From Alicyclobacillus_A sp963788285 (GTDB lineage Bacteria; Bacillota; Bacilli; Alicyclobacillales; Alicyclobacillaceae), in the NCBI GenBank assembly GCA_963788285.1, contig CAWBGB010000007.1:434001-498000 (forward strand): 64,000 nucleotides of DNA, written 5' to 3'. This document shows positions 1 through 8,707 of this stretch, in pieces (position 1 is the first letter of the stretch; each line of letters begins with the position of its first letter). The notes below the pieces were generated by a model. The model was not told the DNA's origin. It searched no databases and worked only from the letters and a program-made list of their open reading frames with translations. Position numbers and translations under genes: made by a program.

Positions 1-2442
1 ACGTTTACACGCGGTGGGGCCGGCAAGCGATACGCTGCTGTATACAGCGTATCGGCCAAGTCCATGCAACAGTTCCACGGCCAGATGAACGTGCTCAAAG
101 CGGAAGTTCAACGTTGGCAGCACAGCAACATGCAGGTGGTGTTCTTGGCCGCCAATGAGGAACGTGCGGAGCGCATGGAGCGAGTCTTGCGCGATTACCG
201 CATTGATGTTCATCGGGCTACTCAGTGGGTACCGGGAAGTGGCCCCGTCATCCTGGTCGGCAACCTGGCCAACGGATTTGAACTTCCGCTTCACCGCATT
301 GTTGTGGTTGGCGAGACCGAAGTGTTCACGCAACGCAAGAAAACGCGGCGTGTTCGCCAGGAAATGTCAGATGCAGAGCGCATCAAGAGCTACCAGGAAC
401 TGCGGCCTGGCGATTACGTAGTGCATGTTAACCACGGCATTGGGAAATACATCGGGATTCAAACCTTGGAAATTGACGGAAGGCACAAGGACTATCTGCA
501 CCTTCAGTACGCTGGAAACGACAGCCTGTACGTACCGGTGGAACAAATTGACCAAGTGCAGCGCTACATCGGATCCGAAGACAAAGAGCCGAAAGTCTAT
601 CACTTAGGTGGAAACGAGTGGAATCGGGTCAAGCAGAAAGTTTCGAAGTCGGTACGGGATATTGCGGAGGATCTCGTGAAGTTATATGCCGCCAGGCAGT
701 CCGCGCCTGGCTACGCGTTTTCGCCGGACACTGCGTGGCAAAAGGACTTTGAGGCGATGTTTCCGTACGAAGAGACGCCAGATCAACTGCGGGCCATCGC
801 TGAAATCAAGCGGGATATGGAAAAACCACGGCCCATGGACCGGTTGCTCTGCGGAGATGTTGGGTACGGAAAGACGGAGGTCGCCATCCGTGCGGCGTTC
901 AAAGCGGTGCTTGATGGCAAACAGGTGGCAGTTTTAGTCCCGACCACCATTTTGGCGCACCAGCACTACGAAACGTTTAAGGAGCGATTTTCAGGTTTCC
1001 CGGCGACGGTGGAAGTGTTGAGCCGATTTCGAACGAAGGGCGAGGCGCAGGCAATCCTCAAGGGGTTAAAAGACGGCAGCATTGACGTGGTGATTGGGAC
1101 GCATCGCCTGTTGCAAAAGTCGGTGCAGTTCAAGGACCTCGGATTGCTTATTGTCGACGAAGAGCAGCGGTTCGGCGTGACGCACAAAGAGCGGTTGAAA
1201 CAACTGCGCACGAACGTGGATTGCCTGACACTGACGGCGACTCCCATTCCTCGAACGCTTCACATGTCGCTGCTGGGTGTGCGCGACTTGTCTGTCATCG
1301 AGACGCCGCCGGAGAACCGGTTCCCGGTTCAGACCTACGTGGCCGAATTTAACGAAAGCCTCATTCGCGAGGCGCTGGAGCGGGAACTGAATCGCGAAGG
1401 GCAAGTGTATTTTCTATACAACCAGGTGAACAACATTCAATCGATGGCGGATCGGGTGCAGCGGCTGGTGCCGGATGCACGCATTGCCGTCGCCCACGGA
1501 CAGATGGCGGAAGACGAGTTGGAGCGGGTGATGCTGGACTTTCTGGATGGCGCCATCGATATTCTCGTGACCACCACTATCATTGAAACTGGGCTGGACA
1601 TTCCGAATGTCAACACGCTCATCGTGTATGACGCGGATCGACTTGGACTCAGTCAGTTGTATCAATTGCGCGGGCGTGTGGGGCGGTCAAACCGCATCGC
1701 GTACGCGTACTTCACCTATCAAAAGGACAAGGTGTTGACGGAAGTGGCTGAGAAGCGGCTGCAGGCCATCAAGGAGTTCACGGAACTTGGCAGCGGCTTC
1801 AAGATTGCCATGCGCGATCTCGCCATTCGCGGCGCGGGCAATCTGCTTGGCGCGGAACAGCATGGTTTCATCAACTCGGTCGGCTTTGACCTGTACAACG
1901 ACATGCTGGCGAAAGCAGTCAAAGAAATCCGGGGCGAGCAAGTGCAGGAAGCGCCAGAACCGGTCATCGATCTGTCCATTGAAGCGTACCTACCGGATTC
2001 ATTCATTCCAGACGCAGCACAGAAAATCGCGATGTACAAGAAATTTAAGTTTGTGAAGAGCCAAGAAGCTGCGGATGACCTCGAGGAGGAACTGGAGGAC
2101 AGGTACGGGGACTTGCCGGAGGCGGTGCGCAACTTGCTGGACGTAACGCGTATGAAGAGTTACGCGGCGCAGTACGGTGTGGAAGGTGTCTCGACCCAAG
2201 GCGCGGAAACCGTGATCCGGGTAGCGCCAGAGTCGGTAGGTCGCATTGATCAGGCGAAGCTGTTTGGCTTGGCCAAGCAGCACGCGGGGCAATTCCTGAA
2301 GAAGAGCAACGGCAGTTTGCACGTCGTGTTTCGCACCAAGGGACTTAAGGACCGTGAGCTGTGCAAACGCCTCCTTCAATTCCTTGCGGATTTTCGCTCC
2401 GTGGTGAAGGATGCGAACGTAGTTGAACAGGTCGTAAACTAA
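1..2442 (+). CDS. mfd: Transcription-repair coupling factor Mfd, C-terminal part (5' truncated by window edge)
   Basis: Mfd is a DNA translocase that removes stalled RNA polymerase at lesions and recruits UvrA. The reading frame is open from base 1, so about one third of the protein (the UvrB-like part of a usual ~1150-1180 residue enzyme) lies outside the window; 813 residues remain. Counting from the Met codon at 64, the RNA polymerase-interacting region (PGDYVVHVNHGIGKYIG) comes at about residues 115-130. The RecG-like helicase motor follows, with Walker A GDVGYGKT near 265, DEEQRFG near 365, LTATPIPRTL near 395, then the translocation module and the C-terminal D7 domain that masks the UvrA-binding surface. 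It ends 225 bp before spoVT, the same order as in B. subtilis. Identification is secure; only the start is missing. Confidence 0.97.
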   Translation, partial: TFTRGGAGKRYAAVYSVSAKSMQQFHGQMNVLKAEVQRWQHSNMQVVFLAANEERAERMERVLRDYRIDVHRATQWVPGSGPVILVGNLANGFELPLHRIVVVGETEVFTQRKKTRRVRQEMSDAERIKSYQELRPGDYVVHVNHGIGKYIGIQTLEIDGRHKDYLHLQYAGNDSLYVPVEQIDQVQRYIGSEDKEPKVYHLGGNEWNRVKQKVSKSVRDIAEDLVKLYAARQSAPGYAFSPDTAWQKDFEAMFPYEETPDQLRAIAEIKRDMEKPRPMDRLLCGDVGYGKTEVAIRAAFKAVLDGKQVAVLVPTTILAHQHYETFKERFSGFPATVEVLSRFRTKGEAQAILKGLKDGSIDVVIGTHRLLQKSVQFKDLGLLIVDEEQRFGVTHKERLKQLRTNVDCLTLTATPIPRTLHMSLLGVRDLSVIETPPENRFPVQTYVAEFNESLIREALERELNREGQVYFLYNQVNNIQSMADRVQRLVPDARIAVAHGQMAEDELERVMLDFLDGAIDILVTTTIIETGLDIPNVNTLIVYDADRLGLSQLYQLRGRVGRSNRIAYAYFTYQKDKVLTEVAEKRLQAIKEFTELGSGFKIAMRDLAIRGAGNLLGAEQHGFINSVGFDLYNDMLAKAVKEIRGEQVQEAPEPVIDLSIEAYLPDSFIPDAAQKIAMYKKFKFVKSQEAADDLEEELEDRYGDLPEAVRNLLDVTRMKSYAAQYGVEGVSTQGAETVIRVAPESVGRIDQAKLFGLAKQHAGQFLKKSNGSLHVVFRTKGLKDRELCKRLLQFLADFRSVVKDANVVEQVVN

Positions 2443-2492
2443 CTTGCAAAAAGCGCTGCATGATGCGTTACTCGGCGGCGACACCCCTGTTT

Positions 2493-2522
2493 GCATAGCA
2501 CATACGTGCTGGAAACATAATA
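2493..2522 (+). promoter_or_regulatory. Probable SigG-type promoter of spoVT
   Basis: GCATA at 2493-2497 is followed after 18 bases by CATAATA at 2516-2522. This fits the B. subtilis forespore sigma-G pattern (GHATR, 17-18 bases, CATWMTA) at every specified position. It lies about 145 bp before spoVT, which in B. subtilis is a sigma-G regulon gene. Sigma-F uses a related -35, so F/G overlap cannot be excluded. Confidence 0.6.
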
Positions 2523-2667
2523 AATGCACGTCAGGAATCCGCAGTCGTTAGATACACATATTGGAGTTGTCGGCGGAGTCGCAGCGGCAACAGGGAACTG
2601 CTGTGCAACACAGGGGTGAGGTTCGGCGAGCAATACCAAAAATACAGATCAAGGGTGGGATCAACCG

Positions 2668-3207
2668 TTGAAAGCTACTGGCATCGTACGTAGGATTGAT
2701 GACCTAGGTCGCGTCGTGATTCCAAAAGAAATTCGAAGGACGCTGCGAATCCGTGAAGGGGATCCTTTGGAAATCTTTGTGGACCGAGATGGTGAAGTCA
2801 TCTTAAAGAAGTACTCGCCCATTGGCGAACTCAGCGATTTTGCGAAGGAATACGCGGAGTCGCTTGCGGATTCCACCGGACACATCGCCATGATTACTGA
2901 CAGAGATGTCATCATCGCGGTCTCTGGCGCTTCCAAGAAAGAGTTTCTGGAAAAACCCATCAGCGACGATCTGGAACAGGCGATGGAAGATCGCAAAACA
3001 TTGATCAACGGTGTCGGAGAGTACGCTGTGGTGCGGGATCGGACAGAGAAGTTCTCGTCGCGAGTGGTTGCACCCATCATCGCTGCGGGCGATCCGATTG
3101 GCAGCGTGATTTTGCTGTCGCGCGAGGACGGCGTCAAGATGGGAGACCTGGAACGTAAACTGGCCGAAACAGCAGCAGGCTTTCTAGCCAAGCAGATGGA
3201 ACAGTAA
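2668..3207 (+). CDS. spoVT: Stage V sporulation protein T, forespore transcription regulator
   Basis: SpoVT is a DNA-binding regulator of sigma-G genes in the forespore. The 179-residue product has an N-terminal AbrB-type swapped-hairpin DNA-binding domain (residues 1-50, GRVVIPKEIRRTLRI) and a C-terminal GAF-like domain (about 55-179), the normal length and architecture. I chose the TTG at 2668 because it gives the canonical MKATGIVRRIDDLGRV start and has AAGGGTGG 9 bases upstream. It is monocistronic: a sigma-G-like promoter precedes it and a strong terminator follows 21 bp after the stop. Confidence 0.96.
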   Translation: MKATGIVRRIDDLGRVVIPKEIRRTLRIREGDPLEIFVDRDGEVILKKYSPIGELSDFAKEYAESLADSTGHIAMITDRDVIIAVSGASKKEFLEKPISDDLEQAMEDRKTLINGVGEYAVVRDRTEKFSSRVVAPIIAAGDPIGSVILLSREDGVKMGDLERKLAETAAGFLAKQMEQ

Positions 3208-3228
3208 GGGTCGGCTAGTTTCGACACG

Positions 3229-3254
3229 GCCCGCGCACGCCGCGCGGGCTTTTT
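3229..3254 (+). terminator. Rho-independent terminator of spoVT
   Basis: Perfect 8-bp stem GCCCGCGC/GCGCGGGC with a 5-base loop, followed by five T. Confidence 0.9.
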
Positions 3255-3389
3255 GCATGCTTTGGCATTCGACAGCCAAATCCTCATACTGTACGCGAAT
3301 TGTACCTGGTTTTACTGCAGCTCGGACTATCCCCGTCAGTCTGTCCATACGTATTACAAAGAGTGATTACGGCGGTTGGAGGCCGCTTG

Positions 3390-5018
3390 GTGCGGAAGCG
3401 GGGGAGAGACGTGCAGCAACGGCAAGGATTCGTGTACGGTGCCTTATTGCTAGCTTTGGCCGCCATCATCAGCAAGTTGTTGGGGTCTGTGTATACGATT
3501 GTGCTTCAGAATGTTATCGGGGATCATGGCATGGGATTGTTCCAGATGGCGTATCCGGTGTACGCTACACTGCTCGCGGTCGCGACAGCTGGATTTCCGG
3601 TAGCTATCTCGAAACTGGTTTCGGAGCGTATTGCCCTTGGTGACGAGTATGGGGTGCGGCAAATTTTCAGAGTCGCCACAGTGATGCTGGGGACGCTCGG
3701 CATTGTCACGTGTGCTGTGCTCTACTTTTGGGCTGATTCGTGGGCGAGCATCGCGGGGGATCCGGACGCTGCCTGGGCCATTCGCGCCATCTCGCCCGCA
3801 CTGTTGATGGTGCCCGTGGTTAGCGCAATCCGCGGCTATTTTCAGGGTTACCAATGGATGCAGCCTACGGCCGTTTCGCAAGTGGTGGAGCAATTTGTCC
3901 GCGTGGCGACCATTATTGGACTCGCTATGTGGCTGACACGCGCTGGGTACGGAAAAGAATTCGCGGCTGCGGGAGCTGCCTTTGGGGCCGTGACTGGAGC
4001 AGCGGCTGCCTTGCTGCTCTTGGCGTACTACTGGTTCGCCAAACATCCGAGTTCAAGCAGGGAGCGTCGGCCGCACGGGACGTCCGCGCGGGTATTGGCC
4101 AGACAGTTACTGTACTACGCCTTTCCTATCAGCCTAGGCGCGATGGTCGTGCCCTTGATGAACAACGTCGACGTGGTGACCGTGGTCAACTTGTTGAAGA
4201 GTGCTGGGGAATCTCAGGGAGCGGCGACGACCGACTTCGGTCTCCTCACTGGCCGTGCATTCAAGCTCATGATGTTGCCAACGACATTGGCGTCGGGTAT
4301 CGGTATCGCGGTCATGCCTGCCGTTTCAGAGGCGTTTGCGCTCGGCTTTCGGAGATTGATGTCAGAGCGGATTGACACCGCCATTCGTTTGACTGTACTG
4401 ATTGCCCTCCCGGCTAGTGTCGGGCTTGCGATGCTTGCTGTGCCGGTGAATATCGCCTTGTTTAAGGACGACGCCGGTGCACGTGTGATTCAAATCATGG
4501 CGTGCGCCACATTCTTTGCCAGCGTGCAGACTACGGCGGCAGCGATATTGCAAGGTGCAGGCTGGGTCTACTTACCCGTGATCAACTTAGCGTTGGCTTC
4601 ACTGGTCAAGCTCATTGGCAACTTGTTCCTCGTACCCATCTACGGTATAGAAGGGGCGGCCTTATCCACGGTGCTCAGCTATGCATTGGCCACGGTGTTG
4701 AATTTCACAGGGATGCATCACTGCACTGGCGAGCATGTACACTGGCGGCATTGGGTGGTCAAGCCTGCCGTGGCGGCGTTTATCATGGGGGCATTTGTGT
4801 ATGCAGCAGAGTCTCAGTGGCGCATCTGGGGCGGACTGGCGTGGGCCAGGGTTGGGATTGCCGTCACCAGTGGTATCATAATCGTGATTGCCGTTGTCAT
4901 TTACGCCGTTGCGCTGCTTCTAACAGGTGCCCTCACCGAACGGGACATCGCTGCACTACCGAGGGTTGGACCTCGGCTGGCATTTTGGTGTCGCAGGTTG
5001 GGTTGGGTGCGCTCGTAG
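3390..5018 (+). CDS. Polysaccharide/lipid flippase of the MOP (MurJ/SpoVB/YabM) family
   Basis: A multi-pass membrane transporter of the MOP superfamily, of the type that flips lipid-linked sugar precursors across the membrane in cell-wall or spore-cortex synthesis. About 542 residues with some 14 hydrophobic segments. The N-terminal segment QGFVYGALLLALAAIISKLL followed by GMGLFQMAYPVY is typical of SpoVB/YabM. Position between spoVT and the MazG gene matches B. subtilis yabM. The open frame extends upstream to 3300. I prefer the GTG at 3390 because GGAGG sits 7 bases before it; GTG at 3411 is an alternative. The exact substrate cannot be read from sequence. Confidence 0.9.
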   Translation: MRKRGRDVQQRQGFVYGALLLALAAIISKLLGSVYTIVLQNVIGDHGMGLFQMAYPVYATLLAVATAGFPVAISKLVSERIALGDEYGVRQIFRVATVMLGTLGIVTCAVLYFWADSWASIAGDPDAAWAIRAISPALLMVPVVSAIRGYFQGYQWMQPTAVSQVVEQFVRVATIIGLAMWLTRAGYGKEFAAAGAAFGAVTGAAAALLLLAYYWFAKHPSSSRERRPHGTSARVLARQLLYYAFPISLGAMVVPLMNNVDVVTVVNLLKSAGESQGAATTDFGLLTGRAFKLMMLPTTLASGIGIAVMPAVSEAFALGFRRLMSERIDTAIRLTVLIALPASVGLAMLAVPVNIALFKDDAGARVIQIMACATFFASVQTTAAAILQGAGWVYLPVINLALASLVKLIGNLFLVPIYGIEGAALSTVLSYALATVLNFTGMHHCTGEHVHWRHWVVKPAVAAFIMGAFVYAAESQWRIWGGLAWARVGIAVTSGIIIVIAVVIYAVALLLTGALTERDIAALPRVGPRLAFWCRRLGWVRS

Positions 5019-5057
5019 GCAGCTCCGTTGCAGCGCCGGTAGACAGGAGTGACATCA

Positions 5058-6548
5058 TTGTCGAAGATTTGGGTGGTTGGTCTCGGCCCTGGGGATGTCT
5101 CTGGGTTGCCAATGGGAACGTACAAGTTACTGAAATCCGGTCGTCCCATTGTGTTGCGGACGACGGTTCATCCTGTGGTCGACACTCTCCGAAGTGAGGG
5201 TATCGCGTTCGTTTCGTTTGACGAGTTGTACGAAACCGGTGAGGCGTTTGAACAAATTTACGAGGAGATGGCAAGGCGTCTGCTCGCCATGGCGGCTTCG
5301 CATGGAGAAGTGGTGTACGCAGTGCCGGGGCACCCCCTGATGGCGGAGCAGTCCGTGCAGAACCTGTACCGAATGGCGGGAGACGTCGAGGTGGAGGTGG
5401 GACCGGGCCAAAGCTTTTTGGACGCGGTGTGCACTGCCCTGAAAATCGACCCCATCGAGGGATTTCTGCTACTCGATGGTACGAGCTTTTCCTCCACTGA
5501 ACTCCAAGTGGGATTACACACGTTTGTCGTGCAGGTGTATTCGCCGTCTGTGGCTTCTGACGTGAAGCTGACGCTGATGGAAGTGTACCCGGACGATTAC
5601 GAAATTGTGGTCGTGCGCGCTGCAAGGGTGGAGGGCCAGGAACGGATTTTGCGAATTCCTCTGCACGAACTGGACCGGGTGGAGTGGATTGACCACTTGA
5701 CCACCGTGTACTTGCCACCTGCGGTGAGTGAAAGGGTGCATTATACGGACCCGTGGTTTGTCACGGGGTTGGTTCGCCGACTTCGGGAACCTGACGGTTG
5801 TCCGTGGGACAGGAAACAAACGCACGCGTCCTTGCGCAAATACGTCCTGGAAGAGGCGTACGAGGTTGCTCATGCCATCGACGAAGACAATCCGGACGCG
5901 CTGGCCGATGAACTTGGCGATTTGTTGTTGCAGGTGTTGTTGCACGCACAAATCGCGAGTGAATCGGGGGATTTTACGATTCGCGACGTGTACGCGGCGC
6001 TGGCCAGCAAGTTGGTTCGCCGCCATCCCCATGTCTTCGGGGAGCAGACGGCGAAGAGTGTTTCGGATGCAAATGAGTTTTGGAACCAGGCGAAGGCCGC
6101 CGAAGCGGAACCAAAGACCAGAGACGCGTTGTTGGTGGACAAGGTCAAGTGGGCGCGTCCTCCTCTGTCTGTGGCCCGAGACTTGCAAGAAAAGGCGGCG
6201 ACCGTAGGCTTTGACTGGGAGGACGTCAGCGGCGTCGTCGACAAGTTGAAGGAGGAAGTAGCAGAACTGGAACAGGAAGTGGGTTCATCTGCGGGTTCCA
6301 GGCAACGTATTGAGGAAGAGTTCGGCGATGTCCTTTTTACGCTGGTGAACGTCGCTCGCTGGTTGGACATCGATATAGACCGCGCTACGACGTCCGCAAA
6401 CAAGAAGTTTGCGGAAAGATTTCGTTTTGTAGAGCAAAAATTAAAGGAAAATACGTCCACTATAGCGAATAATGGAGCATCAGACTTGGAGAAATATTGG
6501 AATCAAGCGAAAACCCGTGGGAAATCTGCTGAAGTACCGCTTGATTAG
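5058..6548 (+). CDS. yabN: YabN-type fusion: tetrapyrrole methylase-like domain plus MazG nucleotide pyrophosphohydrolase
   Basis: A two-domain protein of 496 residues. Residues 1-220 are an SAM-dependent tetrapyrrole methylase-like fold (SKIWVVGLGPGD, VPGHPLMAEQSV). From about 230 to the end are two MazG modules, the first with EEAYE followed by DELGDLLLQ, the second with KEEVAELEQE and EEEFGDVLF. MazG modules hydrolyse (d)NTPs to monophosphates and are thought to clean the nucleotide pool; the methylase-like half has no assigned substrate. The TTG at 5058 has AGGAG 8 bases upstream; a GTG at 5049 lies inside that ribosome site and is less likely. It is followed 65 bp later by hup. Confidence 0.94.
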   Translation: MSKIWVVGLGPGDVSGLPMGTYKLLKSGRPIVLRTTVHPVVDTLRSEGIAFVSFDELYETGEAFEQIYEEMARRLLAMAASHGEVVYAVPGHPLMAEQSVQNLYRMAGDVEVEVGPGQSFLDAVCTALKIDPIEGFLLLDGTSFSSTELQVGLHTFVVQVYSPSVASDVKLTLMEVYPDDYEIVVVRAARVEGQERILRIPLHELDRVEWIDHLTTVYLPPAVSERVHYTDPWFVTGLVRRLREPDGCPWDRKQTHASLRKYVLEEAYEVAHAIDEDNPDALADELGDLLLQVLLHAQIASESGDFTIRDVYAALASKLVRRHPHVFGEQTAKSVSDANEFWNQAKAAEAEPKTRDALLVDKVKWARPPLSVARDLQEKAATVGFDWEDVSGVVDKLKEEVAELEQEVGSSAGSRQRIEEEFGDVLFTLVNVARWLDIDIDRATTSANKKFAERFRFVEQKLKENTSTIANNGASDLEKYWNQAKTRGKSAEVPLD

Positions 6549-6613
6549 AAGGATTTCTCCGTTCTAGGACGAATACATCTTTTCGGATATTCCCATGAAG
6601 GGGGCTAACTTAC

Positions 6614-6886
6614 GTGAATAAGAACGAACTCGTGAATAAGGTAGCAGAACAAACCGGCCTGAAGAAAAAGGACGCGGAACAAGCTGTGAACAGCGTGTTT
6701 GCTGCGATTGAGGAAGCTTTGGCTGCGGGTGAAAAAGTCCAAGTGATTGGCTTTGGCACCTTCGAAACGCGCAAGCGCTCCGCTCGCTCCGGCCGCAATC
6801 CGCAAACCGGCGAAATCATTGAAATCCCAGAATCCACGGTTCCAGCTTTTAAACCTGGCAACCGACTGAAGGAACTCACGAAGTAA
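6614..6886 (+). CDS. hup: HU-family DNA-binding protein
   Basis: The 90-residue histone-like protein HU bends and compacts DNA without sequence specificity. The whole chain matches the family: MNKNELVNKVAEQTGLKKKD, the arm region GFGTFETRKRSARSGRNPQTG, and a terminal VPAFKPGNRLKE. The GTG start at 6614 has AAGGGGG upstream. The stop codon abuts the start of rqcP, so the two are translationally coupled. B. subtilis hbs is elsewhere, but an HU gene between mazG and rqcP is, as I recall, seen in other Bacillales. Confidence 0.97.
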   Translation: MNKNELVNKVAEQTGLKKKDAEQAVNSVFAAIEEALAAGEKVQVIGFGTFETRKRSARSGRNPQTGEIIEIPESTVPAFKPGNRLKELTK

Positions 6887-7165
6887 TTGCGACTCGACAA
6901 GTTTTTGAAGTCTTCACGGCTCATCAAACGGCGGACCATTGCCAAGGAAGTTTCTGAAGCAGGTCGGATTTTGATCAATGGCAAGGTGGCGAAGCCCGGA
7001 TCCGACGTCAAAGTCGGTGACGTACTGACCATCCGGTACGGGCAAAAAACGGTTCAAGCTCGAGTGCTCCAACTGCTCGAGAACCCACGGAAAGAACTTG
7101 CTGAAGAGATGTTTGAAATCATCGGCGAAAGTCGGTTTGATGATCCGGAAGAAGAGGACGACTAA
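6887..7165 (+). CDS. rqcP: RqcP (YabO), S4-domain ribosome-quality-control factor
   Basis: RqcP binds stalled 50S-peptidyl-tRNA complexes and supports the RqcH elongation cycle that adds poly-alanine tails. The product has 92 residues with an S4 RNA-binding domain over residues 1-65 (MRLDKFLKSSRLIKRRTIAK, LINGKVAKPGSDVKVGD) and an acidic tail ending DDPEEEDD. The TTG start follows the hup stop with no gap, suggesting coupling. A terminator lies 46 bp downstream. Confidence 0.94.
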   Translation: MRLDKFLKSSRLIKRRTIAKEVSEAGRILINGKVAKPGSDVKVGDVLTIRYGQKTVQARVLQLLENPRKELAEEMFEIIGESRFDDPEEEDD

Positions 7166-7211
7166 CGAAAGTGATTCGGTCAGTCCTGTGGCGTTGTGTT
7201 GTCAAGGAGGG

Positions 7212-7248
7212 CTGCTGAGACCCTGTCTCAGCAGTCTTATTCTTTTTT
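7212..7248 (+). terminator. Rho-independent terminator after rqcP
   Basis: Perfect 9-bp stem CTGCTGAGA/TCTCAGCAG with loop CCCTG, followed by a T-rich tract ending in six T. It separates the yabM-yabN-hup-rqcP group from the sporulation genes. Confidence 0.92.
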
Positions 7249-7301
7249 CGAGCAGTGCGTAGACATTGATTTGGTCCAAGAGAGGCTGTTGCGTCAGATG
7301 T

Positions 7302-7332
7302 GTTCTAATCCAGCGTAAACCATGCATACATT
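7302..7332 (+). promoter_or_regulatory. Possible SigE-type promoter of yabP-yabQ
   Basis: CATACATT at 7325-7332 matches the mother-cell sigma-E -10 element (CATACAnT). The expected -35 area (about 7302-7311, GTTCTAATCC) is AT-rich but a poor match. yabP and yabQ are sigma-E genes in B. subtilis, which is the main support. Confidence 0.35.
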
Positions 7333-7371
7333 GAACCAGATTGGATGGACGAGGTTTGGGGGGTGTACGCT

Positions 7372-7638
7372 GTGCAGAACAAGGACGAACATGATATTCA
7401 CATTCTTGGCCGCAAGTCGGTTGAAGTAACGGGCGTGTCCAGTGTGGAAAGCTTCGATACGGGCGCGTTTTCTCTCATTACGTGCGCAGGGCCACTCATC
7501 ATTCAAGGATCAAACTTGCACATGAAGAACCTAGATTTGCAAACCGGAGTCGTCGTCATTGAAGGAACCGTAACCAGCCTGTCTTACACCGTGCCGAAGG
7601 ACAAGAAGAGAAAACTGACCGGAGCACTATTCCGTTAA
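7372..7638 (+). CDS. yabP: Sporulation protein YabP
   Basis: YabP is a small mother-cell protein needed for spore coat/cortex maturation; its biochemistry is unknown. The product has 88 residues from GTG 7372. The family core is present: ILGRKSVEVTGV, VESFDTGAFSL, then LHMKNLDLQTGVVVIEGTV. I chose GTG 7372 because a G-rich run (GGGGGG) ends 7 bases upstream; the ATG at 7345 would add nine residues but has no visible ribosome site. It lies 3 bp before yabQ. Confidence 0.88.
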   Translation: MQNKDEHDIHILGRKSVEVTGVSSVESFDTGAFSLITCAGPLIIQGSNLHMKNLDLQTGVVVIEGTVTSLSYTVPKDKKRKLTGALFR

Positions 7639-7641
7639 GCG

Positions 7642-8229
7642 ATGTCTGAACAGTTTTCATATATCTTCGGATTGTTGGCGACTGGTTTGCTGATGGGCAT
7701 GGTGTTCGACATCTACAACACGGTGACAGGTGCGTCGAAGTGGCTGAAGTGGATCCGATCCACCCTGGATGTCGCGTTCTGGGTAGCTTCCGCGTTGGCA
7801 GTCTTTTATGTCGTATTCACGACGGACGACGGAAAGCTTCGTATTTATACGTATGTGCTGCTGGCCACCGGATACTACATGTATCGGTTGACCCTTCACC
7901 GTACGGTGGTTGCGAGCGCGTTTTTGATTGTGCGTTTCCTGCATTCGGTGTTTCGCGGTCTGTATAGTATAGTCTATACAGTGACTGTTCGGCCAGTCGT
8001 TGCCCTGCTTCGCGTGGTGTTCGCGCTGCTGAAAGGCGTCTATTCGGTGTTGTGCGTGTTAGAAACATGGATTTTCCGAATTGTGCAGTTCTGGCTCAGG
8101 GTGACCCTGGTCCGCTGGATTCTGCGACTTCCGTTCATTCAGCGTATTTTCGTAAGATTTCAGGCGGCGTGGGAGGAGATGTGGTCATCGGTGTCGAAGT
8201 GGCTGAGAGGAAAATGGGAACGGGTGTAA
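7642..8229 (+). CDS. yabQ: Spore cortex biosynthesis protein YabQ
   Basis: YabQ is a membrane protein of the outer forespore membrane required for cortex formation. The product has 195 residues with hydrophobic segments near 5-25, 45-65 and 72-90 in the conserved N-terminal half (FGLLATGLLMGMVFDIYN). The C-terminal half is longer and amphipathic, rich in VV/LL/R patterns with aromatic residues, and poorly conserved in the family. It is coupled to yabP by a 3-bp gap. Confidence 0.92.
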   Translation: MSEQFSYIFGLLATGLLMGMVFDIYNTVTGASKWLKWIRSTLDVAFWVASALAVFYVVFTTDDGKLRIYTYVLLATGYYMYRLTLHRTVVASAFLIVRFLHSVFRGLYSIVYTVTVRPVVALLRVVFALLKGVYSVLCVLETWIFRIVQFWLRVTLVRWILRLPFIQRIFVRFQAAWEEMWSSVSKWLRGKWERV

Positions 8230-8262
8230 CAAATCCAAGTCTATAAGGAGATGGCATGACGA

Positions 8263-8607
8263 GTGTCCCGAATCGCAACCTTGCCGGTGACCCACCAGTC
8301 GTATCCCAGAGGCGCGAAGTCATCCGCGCCACGGCGTCGAAAATGGTTTAGATTGCGGTACATAGCGTTGCTCACTGTGTGTGGATGGGCGGCGTATTAT
8401 TACTGGCATGTTCAGTATCCGCAATTGAAGATGCTGTCCATGAAGCAGACTCAGTTGCAGCAAACCTTGGAGGCTGCGACCAAACAACATGCAGAGTTAG
8501 TCGAGCAATCTGACCAACTCCAAGATGACAGTTACATTGCCCGGTATGCCAGCCAACACTACAACCTTATTCTTCCCGGTCAAGTCGCGTTTGACGTCAA
8601 ACATTGA
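8263..8607 (+). CDS. divIC: Septum formation initiator DivIC/FtsB family
   Basis: A bitopic division protein that joins FtsL and DivIB in the divisome. The product has 114 residues: a basic cytoplasmic tail (PRRRKWFRLRY), one membrane helix (about 37-52), then a coiled coil (KQTQLQQTLEAATKQHAELVEQ) and a short C-terminal segment. The GTG at 8263 is the first start in frame, but AAGGAG lies 12 bases upstream. An ATG at 8256 with better spacing opens a different, short frame (31 codons). This could be a genuine awkward start or a small frame slip near the N-terminus. Confidence 0.9.
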   Translation: MSRIATLPVTHQSYPRGAKSSAPRRRKWFRLRYIALLTVCGWAAYYYWHVQYPQLKMLSMKQTQLQQTLEAATKQHAELVEQSDQLQDDSYIARYASQHYNLILPGQVAFDVKH

Positions 8608-8634
8608 AATATCTGTGTGATTGGTAATGGCGAC

Positions 8635-8664
8635 TTGAATTGATCCTGCATAATTTCTTATATT
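8635..8664 (+). promoter_or_regulatory. SigA-type promoter of yabR
   Basis: TTGAAT (8635-8640), 18-base spacer, TATATT (8659-8664), about 44 bp before the yabR start. Confidence 0.5.
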
Positions 8665-8707
8665 AAGTACGGGTAGGTCTACACTCTTAAGGAGGCATTT
8701 CTTCTGT

